From Verrucomicrobiota bacterium (lineage in GTDB: Bacteria > Verrucomicrobiota > Verrucomicrobiia > Chthoniobacterales > JAFAMB01), in the NCBI GenBank assembly GCA_019246215.1, contig JAFAQT010000031.1, forward strand, positions 1 to 44,092: DNA of 44,092 nt. The letters are read 5' to 3'. Below are positions 40,355-44,092 of this stretch, piece by piece. Made by a program: the position numbers and the translations under genes. Under the pieces are notes generated by a model. The model was not told where the DNA came from. It saw only the letters and a program-made list of their open reading frames with translations, and ran no database searches. Positions within the stretch are counted from its first letter, which is position 1, and each line of letters begins with the position of its first letter.

Positions 40355-41467
40355 ATGACAGATGCGCGTTTTGACGTTTTAGCAGAGGTTTTGATCGGTT
40401 TCTCAACTAAGCTGAAAAAAGGCGAGCGGGTCCTCATCGATGCCTTCGATGCACCCGCGGAAATGGTTATCGCTTTGATCCGCTCCGCGCGCTCCAAAGG
40501 CGCGTTTCCGTTCGTTAATCTCCAATCAAATGTCATCGCGAGGGAGTTGCTCAGAGGCGCTGAAGATGAACAATATCGGACGTTTCGCGACTTCGAGATG
40601 GCTAGGATGAAGACGATGGACGCCTATATCGCACTTCGGGGGAGCCACAATGCAACCGAATTTTCAGACGTAGATCCCGTGCGAATGCAGCTCGCAATGA
40701 AACTCCTCCAGCCAGTTGTCGAGCAACGTGTGAACAAAACTAAATGGGTTGTCCTGCGTTGGCCAACTCCAGCCATGGCGCAGATGGCCGGGATGAGTAC
40801 GGAGGCATTTGAGGAATTGTATTTCAATGTCTGTACGCTCGATTATTCCAAAATGAAGCCCGGCATGGAGGCCCTGAAGTCACTGATGGACAAGACGGAC
40901 CACATCCAAATCACTGGACCGGGAACCGATTTACGTTTCAGCATAAAAGATATTCCCGCAATCATGTGCGGCGGGGAGCACAATGTCCCTGACGGCGAAG
41001 TCTTTTCCTGCCCCGTGCGAGAATCCGTAGAGGGTCACGTTCAGTTCAATGCTCCGACCGTTTATCAGGGAACTGCTTTTGATTCCGTCCGCCTCGAATT
41101 CAAAAACGGCAAAATTGTAGACGCCGTCTCGAGCAACACGAAGCGCCTAAACGCAATTCTCGATTCAGACGAAGGCGCTCGGTACATCGGTGAGTTCGCA
41201 CTTGGATTCAATCCCTACATCCGCGAGCCGATGCGCGACATTCTCTTTGACGAAAAGATCTGCGGTTCCTTCCATTTCACACCGGGGCAAGCCTATGAGC
41301 GCGCTGACAATGGCAACCGCAGCCAGGTCCATTGGGATCTCGTCTGCATCCAGCGACCCGATTATGGCGGGGGTAACATTTACTTTGACCAGAAGCTTAT
41401 CCGGAAAGATGGCCTCTTCTTCCCGAAAGAACTTCAAGCGCTCAATCCGGATAATCTAAAATCCTGA
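40355..41467 (+). CDS. M29-family aminopeptidase
   Basis: [73 protein letters not shown]. Confidence 0.92.
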   Translation: MTDARFDVLAEVLIGFSTKLKKGERVLIDAFDAPAEMVIALIRSARSKGAFPFVNLQSNVIARELLRGAEDEQYRTFRDFEMARMKTMDAYIALRGSHNATEFSDVDPVRMQLAMKLLQPVVEQRVNKTKWVVLRWPTPAMAQMAGMSTEAFEELYFNVCTLDYSKMKPGMEALKSLMDKTDHIQITGPGTDLRFSIKDIPAIMCGGEHNVPDGEVFSCPVRESVEGHVQFNAPTVYQGTAFDSVRLEFKNGKIVDAVSSNTKRLNAILDSDEGARYIGEFALGFNPYIREPMRDILFDEKICGSFHFTPGQAYERADNGNRSQVHWDLVCIQRPDYGGGNIYFDQKLIRKDGLFFPKELQALNPDNLKS

Positions 41468-41886
41468 TAAGTCGGATTCAATTTGAGCTCGGGCCGCTTT
41501 GCCATCAAGTCCGTGTCCAACCGGCGGGCAAAATCCCTTACCAGTTCTCCGAATGCAGCAAACGGCACGGTAATCTCTCCCGCCGTGTAACTACCACTGA
41601 TCGTCATTTCGTCCCCTCGTCGATCAAACTGAAGTGTTGCGTCCGATTCGGTAAACTCGAACGTTTCGCTTCCCTCCGTGACCGCCAAGGCTTCCTCGAT
41701 CTCCCGCAAAGCCAGTGCAAAATCGATCAGCGGTATCCAGCCCCATTTCGCGCTCAGGTCTGTCTGATCTGTTCGAAGAATGACGTCGCCGGTTGCCGCA
41801 CAATAGCGGAGATCCGTCTCATCCGCTGCCGCTAGATCGATCAAATTCTCCTCCCAATCTTCGGAAAGCCGGTAGTCGATATGCAT
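41434..41886 (-). CDS. Hypothetical protein; candidate immunity/partner of the adjacent secreted nuclease
   Basis: Small acidic cytosolic protein directly downstream of the EndoU-like ORF on the same strand; ATG 41886 chosen (longer TTG start at 41907 possible). The immunity role is inferred from position only. Confidence 0.55.
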   Translation of the reverse strand: MHIDYRLSEDWEENLIDLAAADETDLRYCAATGDVILRTDQTDLSAKWGWIPLIDFALALREIEEALAVTEGSETFEFTESDATLQFDRRGDEMTISGSYTAGEITVPFAAFGELVRDFARRLDTDLMAKRPELKLNPTYQDFRLSGLSA

Positions 41887-41937
41887 GGAGAGCTTCGTAG
41901 GTGTCAATCGCAGACCCGAGCGGTTACGCGATTTAGT

Positions 41938-42369
41938 TCAGAATGGAAATGCGGTAAGGAGTTGGTTCGACCGGTTCACAACGACCCGTAGCCGAGATGC
42001 CGGACTGCCATCAACGCCTATCCCGATCGGACGACCAAAATCGTATTCGTAAATTCTGCCGGGTCGTCCGTGTGTATTCTGTCTAACTCGCCCATTGGCG
42101 CAAGCTTCGAGCACAAGCTGTCTGAGAGATTCTTCGGTAATCCCGGGAGAAAACTTGCCGGCGCCCTGGGCAGGGCTGTTGGGCCAATGCCGCTCCTCGA
42201 TGTGACGAATCGCCCGCTGGGTAACGATCATCTGACCCGAGGATCCGCTGCCGGCATCGGCCCGGTCTTGCGCACGAGCACAGCAAACGCCGGACAGAAT
42301 CATCCCGATCAGGATCCATACAGAGCATGGAAGCGCCTGGAAAACGCTGGAAAATCGCCCTGCCCCCAC
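41938..42369 (-). CDS. Putative secreted EndoU/BECR-fold nuclease-like protein
   Basis: Signal peptide (VWILIGMILSGVCCARA|QD), then RHIEERHW...GKFSPGITEESLRQLVLEAC...GRIYEYDFGRPIGIGVDGSPASRLRVVVNRSNQLLTAFP, resembling bacterial EndoU toxin domains (HI..RH...K[ST]F...YxFGxPIG...VVV...TAFP). GTG start abuts the rpe stop codon. Confidence 0.6.
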   Translation of the reverse strand: MGAGRFSSVFQALPCSVWILIGMILSGVCCARAQDRADAGSGSSGQMIVTQRAIRHIEERHWPNSPAQGAGKFSPGITEESLRQLVLEACANGRVRQNTHGRPGRIYEYDFGRPIGIGVDGSPASRLRVVVNRSNQLLTAFPF

Positions 42370-43023
42370 CTACTCGCGCAACTCCTCGATTGCCAGAGCG
42401 GCATCCTGAGCTCTGAAGATATCGGTGCCTGCTACCATAACATTCGCGCCGCATTCACGGGCGATCGCGGCGGTATTTGAATTGATGCCTCCATCCACTT
42501 CGATATGAAATTCAAGCGCACGTTCAGTACGAAGCTGAGCCGCCCGCATCACCTTGGCCATCATCGGCTCTATGAAACTTTGCCCCCCGAACCCGGGATT
42601 AACAGTCATCACCAGTAACAGATCGATCTGATCAAGGTATGGTTCCACTTTTTCGAAGGGTGTCGGCGGGCTGATCGCCAAACCGCATGTCGCGCCTGCG
42701 GCTCGGATACCCTTCAATGTATTTCCGATGTCATAATCGGGCTCGACATGGATCGTTATATTGTTCACGTAGGGAACGAATCGCGGAAAGAAATGATCCG
42801 GCCGCTCGATCATGAGATGGGTATCGAGGGGAACAGTGGCGATCTTAGCAATCGACTGCACAACGGGCGGACCAAACGAAATATTGTCGACGAAATGACC
42901 GTCCATCACGTCGAGATGCAGCCAATCCGCGCCGGCTTTCTCTATTCGCACGCACTCCGCTTCAAGACGGTTGAAATCACATGCGAGTACCGAGGGAGCC
43001 ACGATTATCGGTTTGCTGTTCAT
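42370..43023 (-). CDS. rpe: Ribulose-phosphate 3-epimerase
   Basis: IVAPSVLACDFNRLEAEC; HLDVMDGHFVDNISFGPPVV; LVMTVNPGFGGQSFI; EVDGGIN. Start likely ATG 43023. Confidence 0.96.
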   Translation of the reverse strand: MNSKPIIVAPSVLACDFNRLEAECVRIEKAGADWLHLDVMDGHFVDNISFGPPVVQSIAKIATVPLDTHLMIERPDHFFPRFVPYVNNITIHVEPDYDIGNTLKGIRAAGATCGLAISPPTPFEKVEPYLDQIDLLLVMTVNPGFGGQSFIEPMMAKVMRAAQLRTERALEFHIEVDGGINSNTAAIARECGANVMVAGTDIFRAQDAALAIEELRE

Positions 43024-43051
43024 TGCTTTTGCTTTCTCTTTAGCCCTTATC

Positions 43052-43522
43052 ATGACCGATTTACTGGATTTATCGAGCGATACCTATTTTATGGGCGAAG
43101 CTTTGCGACAAGCGAGGAAAGCCGAATCGCAGGATGAAGTTCCGATCGGCGCAGTGGTCGTTCGCAACGCTGAAATTATCGCGCGCGCCTGGAACCAGGT
43201 GGAAATCCTGAAAGACGCCACCGCTCACGCAGAGATGCTTGCGATCACGCAGGCTGAAAGTGTCGTCGACGACTGGCGACTGGACGATTGCGATCTTTAT
43301 GTCACCAAGGAACCGTGCCCGATGTGCGCAGGAGCCATCGTTCATGCCCGGCTCCGGCGCGTTGTTTACGGTTGCCCGGACCCAAAAACCGGCGGGGCCG
43401 GCGGTATGATCAATCTGCTCCAAATGCCGCCCTTCAATCATCAATGCGATATCACACGCGGCGTGCGAGAAAGCGAGTGTCGCGAGCTTCTGCAACGGTT
43501 TTTCAGAGCAAAACGAGGTTGA
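43052..43522 (+). CDS. tadA: tRNA adenosine(34) deaminase
   Basis: FMGEALRQARKAESQDEVPIGAVVV; HAEMLAI; TKEPCPMCAGAIVHARLRRVVYG. Start likely ATG 43052. Confidence 0.93.
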   Translation: MTDLLDLSSDTYFMGEALRQARKAESQDEVPIGAVVVRNAEIIARAWNQVEILKDATAHAEMLAITQAESVVDDWRLDDCDLYVTKEPCPMCAGAIVHARLRRVVYGCPDPKTGGAGGMINLLQMPPFNHQCDITRGVRESECRELLQRFFRAKRG

Positions 43523-43682
43523 TCCCGAGAGAAGGCACCCGTACACGCATTTTGCAGGACCTAGCAAACTGCCAATTCGAGGAGCGTTCCGATCTTCGGG
43601 GACTTTTGTGCCGCAGAATCGCTTTTGTTTCTTCGACAGCCAGGTCTCACGTTCTCAAGCCAGCGACAGTTCAAATCTTGGG

Positions 43683-43758
43683 ACAGCCGAAAGGGAGGGA
43701 TTACCGTTGAACTCGAGGACAGCCGAAAGGGGACGACAGCCGAAAGGGACAGGTCAAA
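43683..43758. repeat. Modular array with acagccgaaaggg units (3 copies) ending in agggacaggtcaaa
   Basis: Direct reading: acagccgaaagggag..., acagccgaaaggggac, acagccgaaagggacaggtcaaagg. Confidence 0.85.
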
Positions 43759-43896
43759 GGTTGATGTCCGCTCGCAAACCTGTCTGCGGGGATTGAAAAC
43801 CGGTCTCCCTAAATAGGAGGGCAGAAATCGGCTCAGCCACCTTTCATCATTACCGCTGAACTCGAGGATTTAGCTGCGCGTGATTTGACCTGTCCC
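43746..43896. repeat. 13-bp perfect inverted repeat gggacaggtcaaa / tttgacctgtccc, plus a direct repeat attaccg[t/c]tgaactcgagga about 150 bp apart
   Basis: gggacaggtcaaa at 43746-43758 and tttgacctgtccc at 43884-43896. The direct repeat starts near 43700 and 43850. Confidence 0.85.
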
Positions 43897-43998
43897 CGTG
43901 GCTATAGCGTAGCGTTGCCCCCGCAGCTATATAAATGTCCTGCGGTAAGAGAATTTCGGACCATCCACCAGATCTCGCACCTGCGCCCCGATATCTGA

Positions 43999-44082
43999 CC
44001 TGTCCCCTGACTTCGGGCTCCTGTCCCCTGACTTCGGGCTCCCCTGACTTCGGGCCGTGCTGTCCCCTGACTTCGGGCCGTG
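43999..44082. repeat. Short tandem array: two perfect 21-bp units cctgtcccctgacttcgggct (43999-44019, 44020-44040) plus two variant units
   Basis: cccctgacttcgggc occurs four times within 84 bp. Confidence 0.95.
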
Positions 44083-44092
44083 AATTTCGACC

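Noticed and set aside
43999-44082. CRISPR-like array
   Set aside because: Units of about 21 bp are contiguous and have no regular unique spacers; no cas genes in the window.

Overview
The 44 kb window looks like a bacterial chromosomal contig, probably Verrucomicrobia-like (an impression from gene content and protein style, not tested). Most of it is housekeeping: GT4 glycosyltransferase, obgE, GT4 glycogen synthase, hppA, argF/argD, an alpha-galactoside ABC importer plus GH4 enzyme, argB/argJ/argC, thrS-infC, rplI-dnaB, nrdR-ORF-HIT, pheT/pheS/rplT/rpmI (minus strand), a SufR/ArsR-like regulator, htrA, kamA, an RlmI-like methyltransferase, two coiled-coil/TM proteins, gatCA, acs, glnB, purN, rfaE2, an M29 aminopeptidase, a putative secreted EndoU-like nuclease with an adjacent candidate immunity protein, rpe and tadA. 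Points most worth a second look: (1) modular short arrays built on a GGGGACA(GGTCAAA) core at both window ends, with a different variable segment in each array; (2) three intergenic TGCCAGT/ACTGGC inverted-repeat elements, each beginning 2-3 nt after a stop codon; (3) the rpe-linked EndoU-like nuclease and candidate immunity pair; (4) infC apparently starting at AUU, and the classical thrS-infC-rpmI-rplT-pheST block split into two convergent halves; (5) an alpha-galactoside module splitting the arg cluster, with an inverted repeat between the binding-protein and permease genes; (6) an IS1380-type transposase relic that ends exactly at one of the modular arrays. All homology calls come from motif recognition by eye; no database search was run.
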